Source: Bugula neritina
Taxonomy: Eukaryota; Bryozoa; Gymnolaemata; Cheilostomatida; Bugulidae
Direction: 5' to 3'
DNA length: 64,000 bases
Assembly (NCBI GenBank): GCA_964035545.1
Contig: OZ037771.1
Location: forward strand, 14,325,633 to 14,389,632
Under the pieces are notes generated by a model that worked only from the letters and a program-made list of their open reading frames with translations, did no database searches and was not told the origin of the DNA. Both the position numbers and the translations under genes were made by a program. Below, in pieces: positions 1-12,900 of this stretch; within the stretch, counting starts at the first letter, position 1; each line of letters opens with the position of its first letter.

Positions 1-221
1 GACACATAGACGTGAGTTGTGCTGTCACTCGTGTAGTTTACTCGAGCTTGAGGGTCTGGATGGTTTGTGAATGAAATGCGATTTGCTGGGAAGTAAATCA
101 TACATCTATTTTTTTCCTCACCTATTCTATTCTCACCTATCTCCGCTTTGTCCTGGTAATATTCAAGTGGAAACATTAAAGGAGAGGAGGAAGTAAACAA
201 CATTGGGGGGGGAGAAATGGA

Positions 222-294
222 GGTAGACACATTGCCGGAAGTAGACACATTGCCGGAAGTAGACACATTGCCGGAAGTAGACACATTGCGGGCT
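222..294. repeat. 18-bp tandem repeat, about 4 copies
   Basis: The unit AGTAGACACATTGCCGGA repeats four times in the intron ahead of the first visible PIX exon, followed by a run of eleven or more G at about 297-307. Confidence 0.85.
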
Positions 295-350
295 AGGGGG
301 GGGGGGGTAGGCGCCCTCTACCCTCCTTGTACTAAGCTGTGTTGTTTTAG

Positions 351-3300
351 GATGCTCACATAGACAGAGGGGACACCCAAAGGGCCATACATGTTTACAG
401 AGAGCTGCACGCAGTTGCCGTAGATACGAGGAAAGACAAAGAAATGGAGCTTGAGGTCCTTTCTGCTGACATCAAAAGCTGGGAAGGGGAGGTGAATGAC
501 CACCCATATAATTTCATTGTACAATACGCTAACTATATTGCTCATGTTTATTTCATTGTGAACCTGTTTTTTATTATTTTTCAATTTGTAAAATATTTAA
601 TCTGTTGATTGTCATTCAGTAAATATAAATTTACTTTGCCTCTGGAACCCTGATATATAAGTAAGTTTACTTCATTCAATAAATATATTGCAAAGTTTTC
701 CCTTTATAATTATTTATTCAGAGTTGTCTTCTTCTTAGAGCTAGAAAACATGGCAAAGTGTCGTTGTAATGATTGATGTCTTCTTGCAGGACCTGCTGAG
801 TCTCGGAGATGTGAAGTTATCTGCTCATGTTAAAATACACTCTGAAGAAAATAGCACCACCAGTGATAGGATTATACTCATGTTCCCGGCCTGTATTCTC
901 ATGGTCTCTGTGTCCACTAGACAGAGCTACTGTTACCAGGTAATATTCTCACTGAAGTATAGTGTTACATGGTAACATCTACTCACTGAAGTATAGTGTT
1001 ACATGGTAACATCTACTCGCTGAAGTATAGTGTTACATGGTAACATCTACTCACAGAAGTACTGCTTCTAAGTAACATCATACGATAGAACTATTGTTAC
1101 CAAACAATACTGTTGTCTGCTACTTTTGTGTGACAATACTAATGCACTATAAACTATGGTACACTAAGTACACTATCACTAAAATATATATTAGATTATA
1201 ATGCTATTGCACTGTAACACAGTGGATACATCGGATAAATAGGTGACAGTGAGCGTAAGGTGATTGTTGCTAGCTAATTCCACCAGCAAACTTGTCAACG
1301 TGAACAAGCACTTGTGGTTTCGTTCTACTTTTGAGCAAATATTTTCATAAGAATGTTATGCAGTGACAATTTTGGCAGATATTAAAATTCATGAATTATT
1401 AGGTATGCGCTGTCCTTGTACTTGTGAGTGATGTGTTGGCATTGTGTAAAAGCTTTTAATCTCTGACAAGGTTGCAACATTGTGTTAGGTCATGTTCACA
1501 CTGAGTTATGTCATGTTCACACTGAGTTATGTCATGCTCACACTGGGTTACGTAGGTCACGTTCACACTGACTTAGGTCATGTTCACACTGAGTTAAGTC
1601 ATGTTCACACTGAGTAAGGCCACCTTCACACTGGTTTTGTTATGCAGGGGAAGCTGATGTTGGGTGGATTGAAAGTGACGCAGTTGGAAGACACAGAGAA
1701 TTATTCTAACGCTCTACAACTCTCAGGTATTTTGCAATGCCATCTTTTGGCACATCACAGCATTGATCTCAAGTCTTTGAAGAATTTTATTTTCTATCAC
1801 TAATATTTCAATTTCCATTTTAGTTTACTTAATGGTAGGTTTTTGAGCTAATGATGTCATCCATTTTACAAAATATCTGAATTTTTCTACTTTATAGCTT
1901 TAGATTTATAAATGTTAGTTTAAGTATTGCTTTTTTCAGGTACAATGATTGAAGAACTGATCATAGCCTTTAACTCTAAGTCTAAGCAGATGTCGTGGTT
2001 TGATTACATAACGAAAATCTCTTCACAACAGAATGAAGAGGTTGAAATAGTCAGCAAACCAAAGTCAGTGACGTCATCCACCATGCCCCCTCAGGTATAC
2101 TCTACTCTACACTCCTTTACATATACTTTACTCTATGCCCCCTCAGGTATACTGTACTCTACACTCCTTTACATAATATGCTTTACTCTATGCCCCCTCA
2201 GGTATACTCTACTCTACACTCCTTTACATATGCTTTACTCTATGCCCCCTTAAAGTATACTTTATGTTCCCTAAGGTATACTTTAACCATGCCCCCTCAA
2301 GTATACTTTACTTTACACTCCTTTAAGAATATATTAGACCATGCCCCTTCAGGTTTACTTTATTCCCCCTCAGGTTTACTTTACTCAACACTTATTTCAC
2401 TCTAATGTACTTGTATCGATTTATAGCCGGACTCCCCTGCTTCTATACTTTCTATTTTACATCCACCACTGCCTTGAGTGTTTTCAACTCGTCTAAATAA
2501 TCACTCTATGGTAATACAAAAAAACTGAATTTCTTACGTAACTCTGGAAAATTCCTGCAGCCTTTAGCCCTGCGTAGTGGTAACTGGCTGAATGGTTGAC
2601 CAACCACATTTTTGGCAAAGAGAAAAATTTTCGAAAATGTTGCAATATTTCAATAGGCTGGTTTGTGTGGGTGGTCCTTAAAATTTTCCTCCTTCACAGG
2701 AAGTTAACAGGTGCTGTGTGTTTACCTGTCAGAGTGTTATTTACCTGGTCGGATAATTAGCACTTTATGTCAACATGACTATTTCTAAAGTTTCGAAAAA
2801 CAATGAAATGTTTGTTGGGGAATCTGCAAGGAAGAAATAGATGCGCTTATCTACACTTCAAATGTGATTCCCATCTCCCAGTTTCTATCTCCCTCTTATC
2901 TCTCCTGGCAAAGAACATTCTGGAACTTTGTTGTCACAGTCTAATGTGTCACAGTCTAATGTGTCACAGTTTGTCTTTTCTCCAGGTGACCAGCAAGGCT
3001 CGGGTGCAGACGATTTCAAACTCGGCCAAGACGGCTCAAGTCATCGACTCTTACGACAGACTCGGTAACTTGTCCGCCATTTTATTTCCTGTTATGTGTT
3101 TGCGTATACCGACATGTATACTACAGTATTGTATACCAACATGTATACTACAGTATTGTATAACAACATGTGTACTACAGTATTGTATACCAACATGTAT
3201 ATTACAGTATTGTATAACAACATGTATACTACAGTATTGTATAACAACATGTGTATTACAGTATTGTATAACAACATGTGTATTACAGTATTGTATATCA

Positions 3301-6300
3301 ACACGTATACTACAGTATTGTATATCAACATGTATACTACAGTATTGTATACCAACATGTATACTACAGTATTGTATAACAACATGTATACTACAGTATT
3401 GTATACTGACATGTATACTACAGTATTGTATAACAACATGTGTACTACAGTATTGTATACCAACATGTATACTACAGTATTGTATATCAACATGTATATA
3501 CTATTGCATTCTCTCACCTTAGTGCACCATTGGAGAAGTGTGACAAAGCCTGTGTCTTAGATAAGAATTTCTAGAAAAAAGTCAGTTTTTGTAAGATTTT
3601 TAGCCCAAACTCCAGACTAAAGCTCATGAACATGGTTGAAGAACTTAGTCTATTGATATTTTCAGCAACTCCACCTGGATGAGTCTGTAATATAATAGAA
3701 GGGAGAGTTACAACAGTTGGAGTTATGCTCCCAGAAACAAGTTTGCTGATGTCGTGTTTTCATTCTGTGTATCGGCTACTTTCAGGTTTCAATAGCCCTA
3801 AGATCTGGAGTTTGTCATGTTTGAGACCCCTCCCGCCGTCCCGACCTCAGTTTCTATCCAGAGATGATACTAAAAGCCCAAAACTGCAGCGTAAGGCTAG
3901 CACTCTGGGCCGTCGTAAGAACAGCGGTGAGTTGGCAGAGAGTGGGTGTGGCAGGAAGTAGCCTTAGTGCCAGTCTGTACCTAGCAGAAACCTAGGGCTA
4001 GAGTTTACACACGCTCTATAATGTCACTGTTTATGTCGCTAGATACTAAACTCTTTTGACTAGGAGGTACACGGGAGTTGTGGCCCCTTACACTCATTAG
4101 TAATGGCTGACCTCCATCTTGTTTATAAGATCTCCACACATAGGAAGTGAATTCTTGTCATTTTTCAGCTTTAAGCTCGCTCTGTGTTGTTTATTTGTAA
4201 AGTATGCAGATAATCTCTTGGCAGGAGTTAATGCTGCAGGAAATACTTGGTACTTTGCCCAATGCTACTGTTTGCCATATATGGGCGTTATTTGGCTTTC
4301 TATAATCTATGCTATATACTATATAGTATATAATATACTATATACTGTACTATATACTATACTCTATACTGTGCTATATACGATATGCTATACTGTATAC
4401 TATATATTATACTACACTATACTATAATATACTATACTATATACTATACTATATACTATATGCTACGCTACTCTGGTATAGTAAAGTGTTGAATTGTTGC
4501 AGTCCGAGTGTTATCAGAATCGTCCTTCCTCTACAGGAAAAGTTAGTATGTCAAATGTGTATACTATGCTTTGTTACCCTACAATACTCATGCTGCTGTT
4601 ACCTCACAATACCGGTGCTACTGTTGTATCCTATAATTTATCGATATGGATATAGTTAATCATTATATACAGTGGGTGTCGGATATGGTTTAGCATGTTG
4701 GCTGTAACTGGTGGCTTCCTACAACTTCATGCTCTACGTTACGTAGTGCTCTACGTTACGCCCATTCCTTTGCTATGCCTTGCAATCAGTTTGGTGAAAT
4801 TATGTTATGGTTTCAATGTTTTATTTGTTAAATTTAAGTTCTGTGATTCATTCTGTACAACCATCACTATTTTGTAAGAGGCGACTCCATGGATCAATTG
4901 GATCGATTTAATTTATTGATTTTGGACATTTTAGTTTTTAAAATAGTGAATAAAGTTGCATTATATCTTCATTGAAACTTCAAGTTTTAGAAAACTCTAG
5001 AAATTCTCCTTGTCAACAGTTCCGAAGATTCAGCATGCCTGTTGGCTGCAAATGCTTTTGAAAGATTTATCTCCCCCTGCAACATCCTCGCTCCATTATC
5101 TTATATATAGGCCAGAGGCCTGTAAGTGTAGAGCTCATAATTTGGTTCCCAGTCTTTCCCCTAGTCTGTCTGGAGGGGGGCAGACAGCCGGCTTCTCTTC
5201 TGGGTTATTAAAATTAATATGTTTAATTTAATTATCATTTGGTTTACCACAATCTCAGGTTAAGCAATTTGTACTCATAAATTGGATTTTTTTGTATTAA
5301 TTACTTTAAATTATGCAAGACCTCTGCGCAGCAAACAGCATCCTACCTATACTGTGCGTTTGCTTCTGAAATGATGAAACCATTTTCTTTTAAACTTGCT
5401 GAAGTGGATATGACCAGTTGTGGACCAGTTGGTATATATTACACAGCCGTGCCCTTTTCACATGACCTTTTGTACAATAACATCTCTTTCTAGAGCATTT
5501 CAAATGTTTTTGCAAAGAAATTTGCATACAATTAATCATTTGGACTGATGGAATGGTATTGGACATTGTTGTGAGTTCAACTCACTGTGGTATGTGGTCA
5601 TGTGACCACAGTCTACACAGAGACTTTCTAAAGGGTAACCTCTAAGCCCACCCTATTGCTCACAGCTTGAGGTGCTGAGGCTGTACATTCTACCTGCTCA
5701 CCTGTATATTCTACCTGTACCTTCGTTCTGGTCAGACAAGTTCTCACACTACAAAGCTAGAACTAGCGCTATCACCCCACGTCACGTATCACCTGCGCTA
5801 CAGAGTGCAATGTCTGTCTGTTATCTCCAGCAGCCTTCCAAAGACCGAAACCTTATCTTTCATATCAGTGCACTGATGAGCTCTACGTGACCTGAATATT
5901 TGAGACGTATATATTGCAGAGTGCTGAGCAACTGCGGGCGTCTGGGTAACGCCCCCAACTTGTGTAAACAATCAGCTGTAAGAACTCATGTTACAGACAC
6001 TTTGTTTATCATTCTGCAATCAGCTGATCTGCTCAGAGTAAATAGCCTCGGTCCAAATCATTCATCTTCATCATACTGGGACGGTCTTCTCACCCCCTTC
6101 CCTCTTCTACTAGTGAAAGTCAATGTTATTATCACTCATTTGTTGTGTTTTTAGCTCAGCTTGTCCGGAATTCTACAATCATTATCTAGTAGAAAGTTCT
6201 GAGTCTATTTTTATAATAATAATTATGTAGATTTTACTTTCAGCACCAAGTTGCAGTGTGCTATTCTATTGCTTAGTTTTAATATTATCTATCTATATTT

Positions 6301-8160
6301 TTGTCTTTTATACAGTTGACGACTCAAAAGTGTTACAAGAAGATGCTAAAATCCTAAAAGTTATAGAATGTTACTGTACCAGTGCTAGAGCAAGACACAC
6401 AGTAAATTCCTGTAAGTTATAGAATGTTATTGTACCAGTGTTAGAACAAGTTATAGAACGTACTAGAAGATTTGCTCTTAAAGTGCACCCTTCACCTATC
6501 TGATCATGTTACTTTGTGATTAAGTTGGGAGAGATTTGGCCCACTGCCAACTAGCACACCAGCTGTTAGTTGTACTCTTATCAGTAGCTAAGTTAAGCTG
6601 CTAAGTAATAAAATAAACCGCTCATGCATTCATCAACCATGCAGTACGCCACCATATTTGAAACACGGAGATTCGCTTCTTCTGTTTCTGTAGCCAAAAG
6701 TCCTCTGCGCTTACCTCAGTTGTCAGAGTTTGCTTGTGTGGCCACAGCAGTGTCTACTGCTGCTGCCACACCAAAAACTGCTGACTTTGATGACGATGAA
6801 CCAATCTATGAACTGGCCAGCTGTGAGTGCGCATGCTGTACCATTGACCTATATTTAGGTTGACCTTTGCCCCTCCCAAGCCACCAGACCTGGTAAAGTC
6901 TGTCCATGTTGGGCTGTTTCCATGAAATACATGGTGCCATCTAGAATCTAGATAAACTCTGTGAAGAGCGCTTTCCGTAAAATCTTGTTGTTGAATTCAT
7001 TAACTTTTGCTTAAACTTCATCAACACCGTGTATTTCATGATATAATCCTTCAATCCTTTAATATCGGTTATCAGTCACATATTTGTTAATCATTCTCCA
7101 TTTTAGTTTCCCCCTCCAAGTTGTTTTTCTCAGTTTCTGTTCCACAAAAGTCCTACCAGCAGCTTGCGAATTCCTCAGCTCAATAATCCTTTGATTGTTG
7201 GAATATGTTTCTCATTGTTAGCATACCGTCTTTTTCAGCCATCTTGGATAATCCTAACATGCTCATCGCCGAGGATGAGAAGATAATCTGTGAGATTACA
7301 AAAGATAACCAAACTGTCATAGAAGAAAGGTATGATGTCATCAGTATCTGTGTGCTTGTCAGTGATGTCATCAATACTTGTGTTGATGGTTCACTGATGA
7401 TGTATGCACTATGTGTAGTACTGACATAGTTATATGTTTACAGGTATGATATTTTCTGGTAGCAATGATATTATTAACCTGTCTTAGTTTGATTTCTTTA
7501 TGTCAGCAGATTAGGACTGCAGTGAATAAGCTGTTTAATGAGATTCCTTTCAATGTATAGAACAGGTAGTGGCTGTACTGACTGTTGTGTATATTTAATA
7601 GGAGTTTAGTGGATACAGTCTACATTATTAAAGATCAAATTAGAGATTTGCAACTGGTAAGCCTACATACCTTGTCACCATGGTTACAGTAAACAAACCC
7701 TATACTCAGTCTGATGTGTTATAACCCTAACAGCTGGTAGTTTGTGTTATCCTATATCATAGCAATATTCATTTTCGTGCTTCAATTATGGATGCAAAAT
7801 GACAGTTCAGTGTCCTTCCCATCTTTTTCCCCTTGGCCATTTAGATATGTCTATTTTGAGAACCTGTTGAAGTAAATAATGTTTGAGCATTCATCTGACT
7901 GTACCTAGTTTACCTGGTGTCCAGTTTACCTGGTGTCCAGTTTTCCTGGTGCCTAGTTTACCTGGTACCTCGTCCTCCATACTTGTTTTACCTGGTGAAT
8001 ATTTCTGCAGGATTACGAGAAGTTGAAGAAAGATTTGGAAGACGAGAGAAAAGCCCGGAAGAAGTTGGAATCAACGGTTCAGAAGAACATGCAGTCCTCT
8101 CCTGGTGTCCTTCCAACCGCCAACTTGAATCATAATCATAACAGCGAGGGCAATCCGTAG
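351..8160 (+). CDS. ARHGEF7: Cool/PIX-family Rho GEF (ARHGEF6/7-like), 3' part; 5' end outside window
   Basis: Guanine-nucleotide exchange factor for Rac/Cdc42 that, in known animals, works with GIT and PAK at focal adhesions. Twelve exons join in phase: 351-491, 790-939, 1648-1726, 1940-2094, 2986-3064, 3786-3926, 4503-4541, 6316-6411, 6694-6822, 7239-7329, 7602-7656, 8011-8160 (434 codons plus TAG). The first exon is the end of the DH domain (ELEVLSADIKSWEGE). Residues about 48-155 form the PH domain (GKLMLGGLKVTQLEDTEN). WSLSCLRPLPPSRP and the GIT-binding segment ILKVIECYCTSARARHTVN follow. A C-terminal coiled coil (SLVDTVYIIKDQIRDLQL, then charged residues) would drive oligomerisation. 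The CH, SH3 and most of the DH domains must lie upstream of base 1. The C terminus ends in NHNHNSEGNP, with no DETNL-like PDZ ligand. ARHGEF6 and ARHGEF7 cannot be told apart here; an invertebrate probably has a single PIX. The 39-bp exon is supported mainly by phase. Confidence 0.93.
940..1075. repeat. 34-bp tandem array starting at a PIX 5' splice site
   Basis: The true donor follows base 939. Related GGTAA..CTCAC..GAAG units restart with GT at 972, 1006 and 1040, so the donor is copied about four times at 32-34 bp spacing. Confidence 0.85.
1485..1645. repeat. about 21-22-bp tandem array ending at a PIX 3' splice site
   Basis: About eight imperfect copies of a unit containing GTCATGTTCACACTGAGTTA run up to the acceptor before the exon starting at 1648. 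Confidence 0.85.
2083..2395. repeat. about 52-bp tandem array starting at a PIX 5' splice site
   Basis: The last 12 exon bases and the donor (GCCCCCTCAG then GTATAC) recur at 2146 and 2201, then decay into related copies to about 2395. The copies keep the reading frame open to 2253, so use of a later donor would add protein sequence. Confidence 0.85.
3105..3505. repeat. 27-bp minisatellite, about 14-15 copies
   Basis: The unit contains ACATGTATACTACAGTATTG. Because 27 is divisible by three, the array is open in several frames on both strands, which creates false ORFs. It lies in the PIX intron between 3065 and 3785. Confidence 0.95.
4290..4480. repeat. TATACTATA-type low-complexity array
   Basis: AT-rich 5-8 bp motifs (TATACTATA, TATACTGTA) lie just upstream of the 39-bp PIX exon at 4503. 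Confidence 0.8.
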
Positions 8161-9909
8161 TCAGCAGAGGTCATCTAGAGTCAGCAGGGGTCGTCTAGAT
8201 TCAGCAAAACATCAGAGGACTTGGAGAATGTAGTTAATACAGTTACTGCTTTACTTCTTTCTACTCTCTACTGGTCCTAGTAATAGACTATATTTTCCTG
8301 TATTTGCAAGTGATTTTTAACTCCTTTATCGTGTAAACATTTTTTCTTACTACCATTTCGTAGCATTCACCTTATGAGTTATGTCCCCTTACTCTTTCTT
8401 TAATATGGCCCTCACCTTCATTCCAGGCTTTTTTACCAGCAGTTCTTCCTTTTAATTGACCTTTTTTTGTCCAGAAATGTTTTTCAGCAAAATTATTAAC
8501 AACTGTTATTATCGTTTACTATGTGCAAAGCTAAGTTATTGTTGCTCCGAATTCAATAAATTAATCATTTTCTGCCAAACTACTGTTAACCATTTTGTCA
8601 CAATTATATACTAAAATTATCTGCATGCATACTTGCAATGTAATACAAATGTTGACATCAATAAATTAATGTATATTAGAAACTAGGGTCACACAACATT
8701 AATTGATATTCGTGAAGATAAAAACAATTACCCTTTTACAGAGCTGCAGTTGTACAGTACCTACTATCATCTCTCTCTAATATAGAATGTTACAATAACT
8801 TATTTCATGAAAGTACATTAGTTTGTAAGCCTTGCAAACCACCATGTTATCTACTCTGTTAGTCACAAATATTTCATATTGTTATGCACATGGCTAGCAC
8901 CAAAATGCACACACTGAGTCAAGTTGAAGCATTTTGAAATAACTTCAAGTTTCTAGACAACTAGCAGGCCAGCAGGTTATTTTATTTGCTCATCAGTTTA
9001 ATTTTTTCTACATAATTTCCCACAACATTGACAAATGTATAGACATCCTTGCAAAGTGCTGGGGCAAAATTATTAAATTCAGCATCCAAATTAGTAAAAT
9101 TTTTGAAAATTTGATTGGTCACCAGTTTTTCTGATAAGTTGTAGACTGCAGAGTAGCTTGTGAGTCAAGTTGTATTTATTTGGTAAGTTGAATTCTTCAG
9201 GTTGTCAACATTATTCACTGTCAGCTGATCATCAGCTGAGCTTTTTTATCAATGGCCTTGTTCAATGGCGCAGGAGTAATCTCTCTCGCTGTGCATTTTC
9301 GCAATATAATCTCATTGACGTGTTTCTTGGCTGCATACCAGACGAGAAGTTGAATGACTTTTAAAGAGAATAATCAAGTGCACACAAATACTAGGGTTTT
9401 TTACTTTTAAAAGAACAATTAATGCACAAATATAACATCTGTATTGAGTTATTCATAAAACAATAATTGTTAATATTAAAAATTATTTTTTATAAATTCA
9501 TTTTTCAAAGTGAAAATGTAAAAAAAAATAAGTAAATGTAACTTTAGATTCTCCTTAGTATTACGTTTTAAACATCAACGCGTATTATATCGCGTTGGCG
9601 TGCTTCCAATTTTCATTATAATTGTTGTTTATCACTATTCCTGCTTAATATTAAAATTATTTCATTCAAAAATTTATATTTATAACATTTTTAAATAAAA
9701 TAAATGCAAATAATAAATATTGTATTTAAAAAGAATCTAATTTTGAACAATTATTTTATAGCGGAGTAAAACAAAACACCGGTGTCTGATCCTTCGCGCC
9801 AATGCTACTACGATATACAGCTGTTGATTGCACTCGCGTTTGCGGCTACAAGCGTAGTAAATAGTAGTAGTAAAACTGCGTAATTATTTCGGTTTAAATT
9901 TAGCTGGAT
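8161..9909. other. PIX 3' UTR and intergenic space before TFAP4
   Basis: AT-rich sequence with no coding signal that I trust. The last 350 bp, with a GC-richer patch around 9578-9600 and 9780-9860, must contain the TFAP4 promoter and 5' UTR. I see no convincing TATA box at a fixed distance. Confidence 0.5.
8555..8560 (+). terminator. Candidate polyadenylation signal for PIX
   Basis: An AATAAA hexamer lies about 395 bp after the PIX stop codon. Other AATAAA copies occur nearby, so the choice is tentative. Confidence 0.4.
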
Positions 9910-12900
9910 ATGCGGCAAGTTGTTAATGGTGTTAAAGGTGCCCCCTTTTTAGGGCAATCCTCTTGCATATCTTTGAAAAACTCCGACAAGGAACAGAACT
10001 ATAATTATGAATATGAGCCTGAGGAAGAGCACGATATTGATGACTTGCAAGATCAACTTCAAGTAGTTCACCGTGATTCCAGCAAAAATACTGCCAACAA
10101 TATTAATGATAACGGCTGCACGCGTAAAGTCAGGTATGTTAGTAGTGATTGTTTATCAAATTGACTTTAAAATGGTGTTTTTCCTGGGCTGAAGTTGAAC
10201 TTGAAGTTGATATACCAACACTATCATCTAAGTCTAATAATAATACTAATAGTAATTATTAAAACTGAAAGCCATTTCTGATCTATGTCATTGTTGAACT
10301 TAATAGTAAATAGCTATACTTGTTGAAAACTAATACTTATACTGATACTCTAAGTATAACGGCTACTAATTTTACTAGATTTGGTGATAGACATATGCAA
10401 CTGTAGTTCTAGTAGTAGTAGTAGTTGTTGTTGTTATACTTATAGCTAAGCCGATGCACTGGTAATAATTGTAACGCCACGGCCAAATTATTACTAAAAC
10501 AACTAGATAATTCATTAATTGTAATAAAATCTGGTAAATGAGAAGTAAAACTATTCCCAATTAATTACTGTTAGTATTTTTCTAAAGAAAATAAATATAA
10601 AATGTGCTTCTATTTCTAGTTCTATGCATTAACATCAGAACACATATTCTCCATAAATTAAAGTTTGAATTGCAGTTACTAGTACTCGAGCTCGTGTAAA
10701 TAAAGATGATACTGACTTACACACATAAATCTAATATCAAACTGAACAACTACAAATAGAACATGTGTGTGCAGCGCACTTGTTCATTGCTCCATTATTA
10801 TAATTATTGATTTGAGTGATTGCCTATTGAAATTTTAGTTTGCAGTGATTTTTTCATATTAGGCTTAATCAAGTTGAATCCTACATTCCAATCACTATCA
10901 GTGAATCACTCTTGGCGACTTTTCCATTTCACCAGCAAACCTACATTTTAGCAAGTCAGTTACTTGGATATAGACACAATACTGGTTTTCTAGTCATTCC
11001 ACACAGTTGCATACCTAAATAATTTATACTATATTAGTTTGATGGGTGACTTGAGGTGTTGAAGTTGTGCTTATTCAATGCCATTTCATGGCTATTAATA
11101 TATTGTTAACTGCCCACTGATGGTTAAGTATCGGCATTGATTACATAATATGCCAGCTGGAATTCCAATCCTACGAATACATTTGGATAAATGCCAGCAT
11201 TGACTCAAAGTCAGTTGATGTGGAAGTGTATCAGCTGATTTTACGTGGCGTGTTGTAAACGTGCCTCCTTGTGATGATAATTATAGTAATTGCCTGCGTC
11301 TTTCTTTTACAGGGGTTCGGGTCCCCAGTTGGAAAAGGAGCGTAGCTACAGGAGGGAAGTTGCCAATAGTAATGAGCGCAGGCGGATGCAGAGTATCAAC
11401 CAGGGGTTCATGTGTTTGAAGAGGATGTTACCGAGTGGAGATAGTGGAGAGAAGTTAAGCAAGGTAGGCTTCAGGGTATTATCTGAGCTGAGGGAAGGGG
11501 GTTGGACATCGGCTAAAGAGGCACTTAGAAGCTGTTATTGAGTTCACAGACTCAGACTGTTTACTTTACTGGAGGCTGTTGAATTCCTAGCAGTTATATT
11601 TAGCTGTCTGCCACAATGAATGGACTGTTTACTAGCAGACAATGCAGTGTTCTTTGCAGCTGTGTGTTGTGTACTGTGTGTATAGTATTATAGTATAGTA
11701 TAGACTGTATAGTATAGTGTGTATAGTATAGTAGTGTGTATAGTATAGTAGTGTGTATAGTATGTGTGTATAGTATGTGTACTATAGTATATATAGTAGT
11801 GTGTATAGTATGTATGCTATAGTAGTATGTATAGTATAGTGTGCATAGTATGTGTGCTATAGTAGTGTGTATAGTACGTGTGCTATAGTAGTGTGTATAG
11901 TATGTGTGCTATAGTAGGGTGTATTATAGTATAGAATGTACTTCAAGGCATCCATTGTTAAATTCAGCTGCTGAAAGAAAGTGATGAGCAATTAACAGCA
12001 GCTGTTTTATTCTCTACCAGCTGCTGTCACTCAAGTGTTACTACTAATACTACTACTAATACTACTACTACTGCTACTACTAGTATTACTACTATAGTAT
12101 TACTACTACTACCACTATTATTAATACTTCTACTACTACTACTACCACTACTACTACTACCACTACCACTACTACCGTACCTACTACTGCTACTGCTACT
12201 GCTACTGCTACTGCTACTGCTACTATAAATACTACCATTGAGCTAGTATAAATACTACAGCACAAAGTAGCGAATTCCTCCCATTGTTTGTGATTCACTG
12301 AATAGTTAAATAATCTCATTAGACTCACACATCCTCTGTATCTTTACATAGAGGGTGGTGAAGGAGGTGTCCCTTTATTAACTGTGTAGTTTAGTTAGGA
12401 TTTGGGTCTATTCTGTGGTTTGTGGTTAGCCACAATTTCCTTCTATTTATGGGGTTGTTTACTTCAAGGGTTGGGCTATGACCTAGAAGTTAGAATAATG
12501 TGCTCTAGGAATTCATGAATGGCCAGTCAACCCTGTCAATGGTGTATATGTGCTATAATATAGTAATATGAGCTATAATATAGTAATATGAGCTGTAATA
12601 TAGTAATATGAGCTATAATATAGTAATATGAGCTGTAATATAGTAATATGACCTGTAATATAGTAATATGAACTATAATATAGTAATATGAGCTATAATA
12701 TAGTAATATGAGCTATAATATAGTAATATGAGCTATAATATAGTAATATGAGCTATAGTATAGTAAAATGTGCTATAATATAGTAATATGAGCTATAATA
12801 TAGTAATATGAACTATAATATAGTAATATGAGCTATAATATAGTAGTATGAACTATAATATAGTAGTATGAGACTATGAGCTGTGGTAATATAAACTGTG

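Noticed and set aside
3092-3560. Overlapping ORFs of Tyr/Thr/Val-rich octa- and nonapeptide repeats
   Set aside because: Produced by the 27-bp minisatellite in a PIX intron; present on both strands, no conserved domain.
5580-5612. Short perfect inverted repeat TGTGGTCA/TGACCACA
   Set aside because: Only 8 bp per arm with no supporting context; expected by chance in 64 kb.
5672-6154. Extra PIX exon in the long intron 4542-6315
   Set aside because: The ORFs show no PIX similarity, and exon 4503-4541 joins 6316 in phase without them.
12092-12328. Poly-Val minus-strand ORF
   Set aside because: Read from an (ACT)n tract; no other support.
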